NCBI GenBank assembly: GCA_944990035.1
Contig: CALYLX010000066.1
Location: 930,001-994,000, forward strand
DNA length: 64,000 nucleotides
Direction of reading: 5' to 3'
Origin: Clitopilus passeckerianus
Taxonomy: Eukaryota > Basidiomycota > Agaricomycetes > Agaricales > Entolomataceae
Part shown: in pieces, positions 1-9,695 of the stretch
How positions within the stretch are numbered: the stretch's first letter is position 1
How the letters are laid out: each line of letters starts with the position of its first letter
Position numbers and translations under genes: made by a program
The notes under the pieces: generated by a model
Told to the model about the DNA's origin: nothing
Databases searched by the model: none
What the model saw: the letters and a program-made list of their open reading frames with translations, nothing else

Positions 1-62
1 CAAAAATGTGACCAGACCATGACTTCGAATGACCTAATACTGATTTTCACCGACTTTCTTTT

Positions 63-1150
63 TTACTGAGCGTTACCCGCGATGAACAGTTGATCATCTC
101 AAGATACGCCTCAACCTCCTCCAAATCCTCTTTTCCGAAGTTGGTTCCAATGGTTTTCTTCGGCAGCCTCCAAAAAACGTCGTTCCAAGCCTCCCAGTCG
201 TCCCTCCAACTCTTTCATCGCGTCCATAATACTCCATCCATTGGTCTCCGAGAGATAAGGACTGCGTTGGAAGAGATCGTATTGATGTTCGCGCGCTTCT
301 TCTCCGTGACCTCCACGAGCTCCTTTCGAAGAGAATAGAGGTCGTTGATATATGTGCCGTGTTCAAGCGCAATAGCTTCCACGGCCTTAATGCTTGGGCT
401 TTCAAGGACGACTTGTGAAGGTGTGATGTCGCATAACCGTCGACCAATATAAAACATAACCCTAATCAAGGCAATGGTGAATAACTTGACCGACGTGGAC
501 TCGTCAAATGTGACTTACGGTGACATCCAATAGCTTTTGCGCCATGAATTCGTCGAAAGTGTCATACTTCATTGGCTCCAACCCCGGTTTCACGGCTTCC
601 TTGGTTTTCGAAAGGACATGTGCCCTCCACCGGATATCAACTTTATTCGTCTCCTGGAAGCGCTCAAATTCGATCATATCTCCAGCCTCGCAGCATCGTC
701 CATGTATATCAAAGATGACCTCTTCGAGAGCGTCACCTTTCGTTGGTCGTGTCATGCCTAAGCTAAGCGGAAATATACGCTTGATTTCCTGGGCCTACGA
801 AATCACATTATGGTCCAAGGTTTGAATGAACACGGCAGGGTGGTATTTACCTCGTCGGTCAGTTCTTCCATCACATCGTCGATGAGGAAGTAAGTAACGA
901 TCCAGACGCAGGCGGGCTTGATCAGGTGGTCCTTGGCGTACGGGACCCATAGAGGAAGGGCAGTTTCCACACCCAAGCTTAGAAATCCGGATTTAAAGGC
1001 CTCTGAGGGCCAGGACCACCTCGTATCGAGATACTCTCGAGCAAATGCTCCGGCCTCTGCCGATTTGGGGTGACGCCCGTGCCGGAAGCTGCAAACGTAG
1101 GAAGGCTTCAAAGCGAGCATCTCTTCTTTGCTGAGTTGGGTGGAATCCAT
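63..1150 (-). pseudogene. Class I terpene synthase, copy 1 (frameshifted)
   Basis: Class I terpene synthases ionise an isoprenyl diphosphate with Mg2+ bound by a D-rich motif and an NSE triad. Exon 1 (1150 to 851) encodes 100 residues ending with the D-rich motif DDVMEE at residues 91-96. Exon 2 is 794 to 519 (donor GTAAGT). Exon 3 starts at 461 and carries NDLYSLRKE, the NSE motif. Compared with copy 2, exon 3 loses frame: one A is missing near 257-258, after which YLSETNGW and DAMKELEGR continue in another frame. Two further shifts occur before the end (matches to FGKED and FIAGN lie in different frames), and the exon 2/3 phases also disagree. The frame closes at 63-65. Exon 1 has exactly the length of copy 2's. 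Product chemistry cannot be read from sequence. Assembly error is an alternative to decay, but several indels make a pseudogene likelier. Confidence 0.72.
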
Positions 1151-2780
1151 AGCGGCTGAGAGGACGATGTGATAGAAGTGGCTTTGACTGATGATCTTAA
1201 TGTACGGATACGAATTTGAAGCTGAACATTGGAAATGTCGAAACTAGTCTACATTCCATCTGACAACGTCCTAGAACCGTCGCGTGACGTCGCATACGCT
1301 GCTTACTCCGTAATGAATTGGAAAGACTGGTATGCACCCTGCGCGCCATACTATGCCTGAAATAGAATCTTCTACCCGTCTGCATTGGCTGTTCCTTCTC
1401 GAAGTCTTCAAATCGAAGCTCGGTACAGATAACCCCGTCTCCCGATAGATCATTAAGACCAGCAACACTAGACGTGTCAAAATACTTATCATTTTCCCAG
1501 TTGACGATGCCCGCCATCCATATGCGTTGGGTTCAGGAGTTGGGATAAGAAGGTCTTGACCTCCATGAGCGTCAGCTTAACCAGTCCACAATTAATGTGA
1601 AGAAGAGAGAATGAACGAGAGGCTTGTTGGGGACGAAGGAGAATCAATGCAGAGAGCGAAGCTTGGAAAAAGAAAAGAAAATAGCTGGATGGGATAAAAT
1701 GACGGTTCGCATACATTAACGTCACGTTTGACGAGTTGCTAATCTCAGGTCGTGTCAAGCAAACATAGACTACGAAGGGGTGATAATACAGGACGAAATA
1801 CCAGCATAAAGACAGGGAGTAGAACAATTATAGAACAGCTAGAACTTGCAGGGCATTACCCCGGAAGCAGAGGAGCAGTCCAACGAAATAGGGAGTCACA
1901 AGTACGGAAAAAAGTAGGCCGACCCGTTCAGTTTCACAGCGAGGAGATTGAGTAGACAAGCCGGAGTCCATTTAGCGACATATTATAAGGATATGGGGCG
2001 AGGAATTCAGGGTCCAAGATGAAGTACGGCGAGGCACGTTGTCCGAGCAATCTCAACAGCATCCAGCGAAATTTCCTTGAAGATTAGCCCCAACTAGACC
2101 CGTTCTCCCCAGCACAAAGTTTGAGAAGCAACCGACAGCAGCGTCGAGCACGGTACGAAACTTATCCCCTGTCTTATGCAGCTTCTCTATCCGCGCTCGA
2201 GCCGCACTGGGAGAGAGATCGTATTCGGTCATGATACGGAGTATGCAGAGTATGCAGGATGTGGTATTCCGCTAAGATATGCCCTGGCGAGGTATGGAGC
2301 AGGAACTTTGAATCGCTCGATAGAAGCTTTAAGCTGCAGTCGCGTCAAAGTCGCCGTTGGTTCGTATTTGATGTTATTCGTTAGTTATGGATAATGCGGT
2401 GAGGGTATCCATCCTCAGATCACGCAGGTCTCATTGACCACCCAAAAGAGGCAAATTCTCACACGATCATGCTCTCATCGCCCTCGCTCGCTGAAGTTGG
2501 GTTTGTCGAAGAATCTTCTACTTCTGGCCTCCAACGTTTTAAAGGTTACTTCGTCGTCGACGTCTGGGGAAAAGGCTGACTGAGCAGCAGTAGGGTGAAA
2601 ATTTTAAGCTCTATACTAGGCCTCTACTGGCAAACACGGTCAGCCTCCACCGACCAATAGTTTCCGAACGGCGAAAACAAACAGCACTATTCGGGAATCG
2701 AACCCGCCATTCATGTTTGGACCAAGATCTACGAGTCCAAAGTACTTCAAGTCATTTTCCTAGTTGAAATTATTATACCC
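1151..2780. other. Spacer between terpene synthase copies; no gene assigned
   Basis: Open frames on the minus strand at 1197-1517 and 1489-1827 have no recognisable domain and are probably chance. On the minus strand around 2060-2360 there are coding-like stretches: one ends at about 2230 after residues TRLQLKASIERF, and another starts with ATG at 2232-2230 and reads through SPSAARARIEKLHKTG. I cannot assign them to a family. They may be decayed exons. Confidence 0.3.
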
Positions 2781-3171
2781 CCCACTTTGCACCTGCCATG
2801 CAACACTCCCAGCCATTAACCGCTTGATCATGACAATATCCTCCTCCACGGTCTCCAATCTCTCTTTTCTGAACCGGGCGCCGATCGCTAATTCACCTTC
2901 CTCGCCGCTTCCAGTGCTCTAAGCCTGTTTTCCGACTTATCCATCGCGTATCGAATGCAGTAAACCCAAATCTCCATGAGAAACGGAACAGCATTTGAAC
3001 AAAGCTCCTTCATTTTCGCACTTTTCTTCGCTGTCTCTTTGAGCTCCTTATACAAGTCATCTGCGTGTATGCGTGTGGGCGAGATATATCTTCCGACTCA
3101 ATAACTCTGGGGTCTTCAAGTAGAGCTGGCGGTGGCGCAAAATTGCGTGCCTGCCTGATAAACGGTAATAT
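2781..3171 (-). pseudogene. Terpene synthase copy 3, 3'-exon remnant
   Basis: Only the region equivalent to exon 3 of the neighbouring copies is present. Reading the minus strand from 3171, residues ILPFIRQARNFAPPPALLED match copy 2 VMPFARWVCDIEPPQAILEH. The frame then shifts to ADDLYKELKE, a degenerate NSE motif (copy 2 NDLYSLRKE), reads to a stop after LEAARKVN, and resumes in another frame as RLETVEEDIVMIKRLMAG (copy 2 ALETIGGYIEMIERLIAG). No exon 1 or exon 2 equivalent is seen upstream before copy 2 ends. It is a truncated, multiply shifted relic, more diverged than copies 1 and 2. Confidence 0.75.
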
Positions 3172-3331
3172 AATCCTAAATTCAATTATGAAGCTGATAT
3201 ACAAGCCTCCCGAATAGATCTCTCGTGTGTACATACGGCATTCCCGAAAGTAGCAACAAGGAACCGGAGACAGAATTTCACCCATTGCTTTATGGAAATT
3301 TCTTGCTTTTCTTCATTCTCTGGGGCTGTTA

Positions 3332-4481
3332 CTACCAGTGGTATAAACTGAGATCATTGTACCTTCCACATTGGGCATGCCACGCAACGTTACCTGCAAT
3401 AAGCCGCTCGATCATTTCAATATACCCCCCGATCGTCTCCAACGCCTCCTTTCCAAAAGTGGCCTCGATGGCCAGCTTCGCTTTCCCAGCCTCCTCTACA
3501 AAACGTGAGTCTAAACCCTCTATCCGCCCCTCCAGCTCCTTCATCGCATCCGAAATGCTACAACCATTCTTCTCCGACAGGTAAAGGATTGCGTTCGAGC
3601 AGATTATCTGCATGTTTGCGTGCTTCTTCTCACCAACTTCCTTCAATTCTTTGCGAAGGGAGTAGAGATCGTTCACATAGGTGGCATGTGTGAGTGCAAT
3701 AGTTTCTATCGCCTTGATCGTAGAGTGTTCGAGTATGGCTTGGGGAGGTTCAATATCACAAACCCATCTGGCGAAAGGCATTACAACTCTGGTTGCTCGT
3801 TAATCAACTGATCTGATATGAAATCGTTCCGAACACATGACTTACGGTGACCCGACCTCCTGTTTCCTCTCCGCCATGAACTCTTCGAAGGTACCATAGC
3901 TCACTAGCTCTGAACCCTGAATCGCGCTCCGGCTTTTCTTCAAGACGTGTTTCATCTAACGAATATTGACTTCGCATGTCTTCTGTACGCGCTCCAAATC
4001 GACCTCATTTCCAGCAAGACGGCACCGTTCGTGGATATCGAACACGACCTCTTCGAAGATGTCACCCTCCTTTGGTCGTATGGTGCCCAAAATGATCCCG
4101 AATAAACGTGCAACACTCTGACCCTATCCCATAATCAGAAACCGACTTGAAGACGTCAACATATTTGGGCGTACTACTCACTTCATCAGAAACTTCCTCC
4201 ATCAAATCGTCGATAAGGAAGTATGCGCAGGCCCATAGGGATGCTGGCCCAACCAACTCGTCCTTGGCTTGCGGGTGCCAGACCGAAATGAGAGGCTCCA
4301 AGCCCAGTTTGAGAAAACGTTGTTTGGCTTCTTCAGAGGGCCAGGGCCATCTCGTCGCAATATAGTCTCGGGCAAATACCTCAGCCTTCGCCGCGTCGGG
4401 GTGGGTCTCGTATGGGAAACGGCATACGTAGGAGGGCGTCAAGGCATACAATTCGTCTTTACTGAACTCGATGGAATCCAT
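3332..4481 (-). pseudogene. Class I terpene synthase, copy 2 (one nonsense codon)
   Basis: The exon model 4481-4182, 4123-3846, 3788-3332 keeps one continuous frame of 345 codons, normal for fungal sesquiterpene-type cyclases (about 330-400 aa). The D-rich motif DDLMEE is at residues 91-96 (preceded by AYFLI) and the NSE motif NDLYSLRKE is in exon 3. Splice sites are GTGAGT..AG and GTAAGT..AG. The single defect is TAG at 3958-3956 (codon 156). The aligned codon in copy 1 is TGG, in VDIRW versus VNIR-stop. One substitution would therefore truncate the protein before the NSE motif. It could be a recent pseudogene, a strain-specific null allele or a base-call error. A short intron removing the codon was looked for and not found. 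Confidence 0.75.
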
Positions 4482-6181
4482 GGAATGTAGATCAGGAGAA
4501 GGGGTGAGATATATACATATGTACGGGCGAGGAGCCTAGATAATTATAGTGTCCTGAGCATGAGACCTGTTCTAGAGCTGTCAGATCTAGCCTAGTTGCC
4601 TTTCTGACGTATAAATGGGACTTGAACTAAATCATATGACAGCAAGCCCATTACCACGTACGATGGCTCTTGCCTTTAATAAGACTCTTGATACTTGAAG
4701 TCGCTTGTCCGTCACCATTGTGACAACGAGTCGTGATACAGGTCAGAGCAAGTGTCAAGCATTGGGCACTTCATATCCTACCAGCTCACCGCACTCGGCA
4801 TCCACCCACCGTCCTCGGTGTAATACATCCATAGGACACGGCCAACCCGATTGGAATGAAGGATCTCAAGCCCCTTCTTGTCTTGATGCTCGGGTAGAGA
4901 ATTTGGATATTCATTCGGTATAACCAGGGTACTAGGCAGCAGATATACAAAGCACCCGAACGACGATCCGCATATGTACAAATAGCGTTAGCATTATTCA
5001 TTCTCAACACTTATGGCCTCTTTCAAGTTCCCGAATGTAGCAACATCGAACCATAGCGGCGCTGGGAGGAGAAAAAATGAATTCATCAATTTGAGGCAGA
5101 AACCAATTTGCGTTCTGTGCCAGTGAAATCATTCCATCCTCGGGCGTCGGTCCGACATGCCACTGGTTGTGTCAGCCGAATATTATAGCTGTCTCCTCTC
5201 GCTCGATGAGGCTCCAGCCAAGCTCTAGCGAGAAAATAGAAGATTCTAGTTGGGTCTGGCAGACAGCTTGAACGTCAGTGATCCAAACTCCGGCCTTTGT
5301 CCGACCTCGTTAACCTAATGAATCTAATGAATCGAGTGGAAATAAACTAACCTTTTGGCAGATCGAATGCTCGGAGTCACATTGATGTCGATTCAACATA
5401 CCTCAGGTTCAAGCCCAGCGCCTCCACCGTGCATTTCCCTATCAACGGCAATGTCGCATATGGGGCTCAACAACTCATAGAAAGAGCTCAAAAGAAGTCC
5501 TAGAAAAGAACCGTGCAAATGTCAAAAGAAGGGAACGAGCTCGCAAATCTACCTCCCAGAGAGGTTTGCAAATGATCTTTCCGTCGCTGTGAAAGAGGCG
5601 GAGAGGCGACTAGTTGGTTTAGAACAATTTTTGGAGGCCACAGAACAAGCGGACCACACGTTTGCTAGTGGACCGTATTTTGGACAGCACTACTGGGGTA
5701 CCTAGCTGCATCACCCACTGGCAGAAACGACACCCTTTGTTATCTGTTTGGTGCCTTCGCATCGTTGTTTCTGAAGGATACACCGACAGGAACCTACTAG
5801 ACATGTTTTCTGCGCTAGAGTATCCAAATAATACAGCTGTTCACGCCAGCAGTGCAGGTGGGTTTGAGGGTGGTCGAAACGCGTACTGATAGTATCATCA
5901 AGGTGGTTTTGACCGGTAAGACTGGATGGCACGCGGACGCTAGAATAACCAATAGTGTCGACCTGTACTGGTACTAATAGGAGAACTGCAAAAAATGTTA
6001 AAGATTTCAATTTATTACTGGGGATGTTTCACTACCGAGAATTTTCTTTTCGCCTCGAGATGTTTTCACTTAGTCACGCCATGCATCTACCTCTTCTAAG
6101 AGGCATCCAAGCTGCCGAAAGTGACAACACCATATCATTACCGCGCTTGGCCATGGACCATGCCTCGCATGTGTTGTGGGG
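4482..6181. other. Gene-poor region with short unassigned coding-like stretches
   Basis: No recognised gene. On the plus strand an open stretch ending at 5518 contains the residues HFPINGNVAYGAQQLIERAQ, and a second frame from about 5519 to 5704 is rich in charged residues (LPERFANDLSVAVKEAERRL). Neither is assignable. They may be relics connected with the ankyrin fragment further right. Confidence 0.3.
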
Positions 6182-6204
6182 ACGCGTTATTGACGCGTTG
6201 TTTG
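6182..6204 (+). repeat. Left arm of a 23-bp perfect inverted repeat
   Basis: This 23-bp sequence begins ACGCGTTATTGACGCGTTG and recurs as an exact reverse complement at 7680-7702. Within the arm ACGCGTT and GACGCGTT also form a short direct repeat. The pair encloses an ankyrin-repeat relic and the 621-bp element at 7036-7656. It could mark the ends of an older mobile unit or an inverted duplication. Confidence 0.7.
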
Positions 6205-6830
6205 GCCACGGAGACCGGCCCGTAGGTTTCTCCTGCCTATCGGGATAAAGCTGTGTTCAAGTTGGGTCTTGTCTTGAAAGGCACCTCCAAATTCATTAGC
6301 GTTCATTCAGAAGCGATTCACGAATTCCAGTTTCAAAAACCACCGAAAACTTCCTGGGGGCCTATTATTCGTCAAATGTCCTTGCTATCCAACATGTAGT
6401 AATGACATCGATCCACCTCCCACTCTGCCTTGTGTCCTGCCCAAACCCACCACCCCTCCCTTCAATACCCTTTCCCTTTGGCAAGTTAACCAACCACGGG
6501 CGCCCCCACATCGATTCAACCCACCAAACTCGATATCCACGTACCTCCAGAGTAATAAATCCATAGCACGCGGACGAAGCGGTCTGTATGGAATACATCA
6601 AACCTCCGCTTGCCGTCTTGAGAAGCCACGGCTGTGACCCGATGCCCCCAGCGCGGCTAACGCACGACTATTGTTGGTGCTCTACCATACGTGCGAGGGG
6701 GTGTAGGATAGGTGAGAGGTGAAGTAGTATTGACCCAATTGAGCAGTAAATATTAGATATGGGTTCAGCGATGAAAGGCAGGGAACCTACTTAATCATCT
6801 ACGAACCCCCAACGAATCTCAAGTGTTCGT

Positions 6831-7028
6831 ACTACCACCCGACTCATCCTCACACATGAAGGCGTGGATGTGAATTGGGTAGATAAAAAGGGTAGAACCG
6901 CGCTTTATTATGCGCGTCGACACGTTAAAAACTCATCCTATGGAACAACTTATCGCCGTATTGTTGACCTTCAAGAGGCAAACGAGGCCATCGAGTCACC
7001 GCCTGCTGTTGCCAGCACCCAGCCCTAG
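6831..7028 (+). pseudogene. Ankyrin-repeat protein, 3'-terminal fragment
   Basis: A 65-residue open stretch ends at TAG 7026-7028. It contains LILTHEGVDVNWVDKKGRTA followed by LYYARR, a recognisable ankyrin repeat: the beta-hairpin part VDVNWVDKKGRTAL and helix LYYARRH. Only this last repeat is clear. No ATG or long upstream frame joins it, so it is either the last exon of a gene whose upstream exons I cannot follow or the relic of a larger repeat protein. It stops 8 bp before the inverted-repeat element at 7036. Confidence 0.55.
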
Positions 7029-7035
7029 GCAGTCG

Positions 7036-7656
7036 CACTCCGGAGTGTGATGGGTGTTTCCCGAGGAAAAATGGTCGAGGAAAAGTTATTCGTTTTTCTC
7101 ACGCACATTTTTACATAGGAAAGATTAAGGATGTATTAGGAGAAAAGTTACGATAAGTTTTGAAATGTTTCTTACGGTATTCTGCTCAGAAACCTTGCAT
7201 CGTTTTTCTTGTGGAAACCCTTCAGAGAAATTTTGAGTGTTTCTGGTCAAAAAAGGTTGAGTTTTTTGTCCAATGATTTCAATGGAAACATACATCTTCG
7301 GACATTTCTAGGCAAAACGCTTATCATGTAGCCAATCTCTTGCATGTTTCCGGAGTAAACATGGTAAATTTCGAAAACATGTCTTGTTTTTGCTATGGAA
7401 ATATCCTAAGCTGAATGTTTCTGATGAGATGATCAGAGGAAGAACTTAACCTCTTTCGGATAGAAACATCCAAAACTTCAGAGAAAAATAATACCAGTTT
7501 CTTGGGCGTCGTACCGTAGGAAACATTTCACAAGTTTTCATCATTCTTCCCCTCGATACACCTATAATCTTTCCTACCTAAAAATGTGCGCGAGATAAAC
7601 AAATAACTTTTCCCTGCCCGTTTTTCCTCAGGAAACATGGATCACACCCTGGAGTG
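7036..7656. mobile_element. 621-bp TIR element (MITE-like, CACTC ends)
   Basis: The first about 100 bp and the last about 100 bp are imperfect inverted repeats. The left end starts CACTCCGGAGTGTGAT, and the right end read on the other strand starts CACTCCAGGGTGTGAT; both continue with GTTTCC, GAGGAAAAA, AAAAGTTATT, CGCACATTTTTA and TAGGAAAGATTA. The flanks show TCG at 7033-7035 and 7657-7659, a candidate 3-bp target-site duplication. There is no coding capacity. The interior is AT-rich with scattered GAAACAT/TGTTTC words. CACT-type ends plus a 3-bp duplication recall CACTA (En/Spm)-like transposons, but family assignment needs a search. Confidence 0.75.
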
Positions 7657-7679
7657 TCGGGGTAGGATCACAATTGGGA

Positions 7680-7702
7680 CAAACAACGCGTCAATAACGC
7701 GT
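7680..7702 (-). repeat. Right arm of the 23-bp inverted repeat
   Basis: Exact reverse complement of 6182-6204. It lies 23 bp outside the right end of the 621-bp element, so the element sits inside the repeat pair. Confidence 0.7.
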
Positions 7703-7918
7703 TTCGTCCTTGTGGGACCTACAATAGTTTCAATATAAAAACACCTCCATATTACAATACATAGCAGAAAAGTCATCTAAATTAATAGCCTCTTCGTAGA
7801 CTTTAGTCACGTTTAGATTGTCGAATCAACCCTCATCAGGCTCCCATCACGTCGGCCGGTTCCTGAGAGGGGGATAAATATCAAGTGGTAAGGTATAGCG
7901 TGGTCCTGATTCCATTCA

Positions 7919-9274
7919 TCACAGTTTATTCGGCGGTGTGGGTCGTTTGGCTCCGGCCGGTATCAAAGAGTCGAAGATTGCCTGAGCCAAGCCCTTCGGA
8001 TTCTGTTGAGGAATCTAAACACAGTCCATGATCAATCGATGCTTACAGAGTCCTTGTGAACAATTTCAACGTACTAGGTGCCCACTCTTTGGTACGCGCT
8101 TTACAGATGCCAAATTCTTCTGTCCGCCACTAGCGTTGTGGATGACATCCTCCTTGGCGTCCGCAGGACTAAAAGCAAACGTGATTCAGACCTCCACCTC
8201 CTCCAGGTTTTGAGCTTGGACGGATAGACGTACATGTAATCATCGATTTCTCCGTAGATCAGGTGCACTGGCAGTTGTTTGGAAAGGGGTCCAATAAGAT
8301 AGTAAGCCCGAGAAAAGCCCAGTGGGTCACGGTAGCAAGCCTAAATGCCGTACGGAGATCAGAGCTGAGGTACCGTGTAAGATGACTGAGGCTTCGGACT
8401 TACGGTCTCCTGCCTCCTCGTACACTTGAGCGTTACTCCAGTTTTGTCGGGATACTCCGCAGTTGGGAGAGGTCTCATGCCCTGTTCGACATATATCCGC
8501 AGGACACGATCGTCCCAAAGCTTCCATGCGCCTCTACTCTTCAGAGTCTTGTACGCATCTTCCGTGGATGCCCAGATGTCGCGCCGGTTCATGGATCCCA
8601 GGGCCAGGAAGTTATCCGACAACGACGAGACATTTTCGCCCGGAACGTATGGCGGAGGCTTTCTGATCATTGGGTCGACGAGGATCAAGGCCTCGTATTT
8701 CAAGTCCGGGCTGTGACCAAGAGCAAGCATTCTGCATGACAGGTCGTAAATTAGAGGTGAATAATTCCAGTAGGAGCGTACATACAAAGATATGGCACCC
8801 ATCGAATGGCCGATGGCCACAAGCCTACGCTTGCTCAGGTTGACGCCTAAACCAGAGCCGAAGCTGGTGAGAAATGTATGAATGGCTCGCGCATACTCCT
8901 CCCACTGGACTGGTAAGCAAACAAAGTGAGATCGAGAGGAGAATTCAATGCGAGTAGCACGTACACACTGGCTCGTACCCAAACTTCAGGACATCTTCAT
9001 TTAAAATTGCAGCATCTCCATGATTTGGCGCGTCGATAGACCACATCTCTCGGACCTTGACGCTCCCGCCAGAGCCCAACAATGCCTCAAGATCTTCCAT
9101 GGTTGGCTCCCATTGTTCTTTATGAAACCCGGTTCCATGAGCAAGAATCAAGGTCAAAGCCGACTCATCCCGCAGGTGGAGGGACGAAGGATTCCAATAT
9201 CGTTTTGCGGTTATTCGCAGAGGATAATGCGGTCGGGGGTCGAATGTGCATACCTGAGACTGGAGAACGGACAT
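7919..9274 (-). CDS. Alpha/beta-hydrolase family protein
   Basis: Five exons join in frame: 9274-8965, 8909-8404, 8340-8234, 8168-8075, 8014-7919, total 1,113 nt, 370 residues. The oxyanion region HGTGFHKEQW begins at residue 46. The nucleophile elbow GHSMGA places the catalytic Ser at 139. LVDP lies further on, and the general-base His is about residue 338 in SGHLIPQ, the usual order of an alpha/beta-hydrolase. Fungal relatives include AKT2/AFT2-like hydrolases of toxin clusters, but substrate cannot be inferred. The C-terminus is NKL, resembling but not matching the canonical peroxisomal PTS1. It lies downstream of the Zn-cluster regulator on the same strand with about 420 bp between, so separate transcription is likely. 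No lesion was seen. Confidence 0.85.
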
Positions 9275-9695
9275 GTTGTGGTTCGATGAAACAACCAGCG
9301 CTTTGCGCCCAGCGCCCTTGACAGACGAATGGGCATCGGTGGACGTCGGGGTTGGACATTGCTACCGGCAAATGAATACCCTACAAATCACGCTCAGATG
9401 AGACTTTACCGAGTTGCGGCATTCACGGGCCTTAGTTCCGGGAGTTAGCAGATAAACACCTGGTGCAAAACGGCAAGTTCGAGATTCCTAGCAGTCGCTT
9501 CAAGTAAAGAATATCTAGAGTCGGAAATCGCCGCATTATACAGCTATATCGTTCAGTGATTATGTTTTAGCCGAGATAAAGGAGGTTTGTACGACTGCTA
9601 TAGAGCTAAGAGAAATGAGAGGGTGAGGAAGAAAGTCTACATTAAATATACAACCACACAAAATAACAGAGGAACATAATACAGATCAAAGAGAT
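9275..9695. promoter_or_regulatory. Upstream region of the hydrolase / 3' flank of the regulator
   Basis: About 420 bp between the hydrolase start and the regulator stop codon, both on the minus strand. It should contain the hydrolase promoter. No clear TATA box or operator was recognised. Confidence 0.35.
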
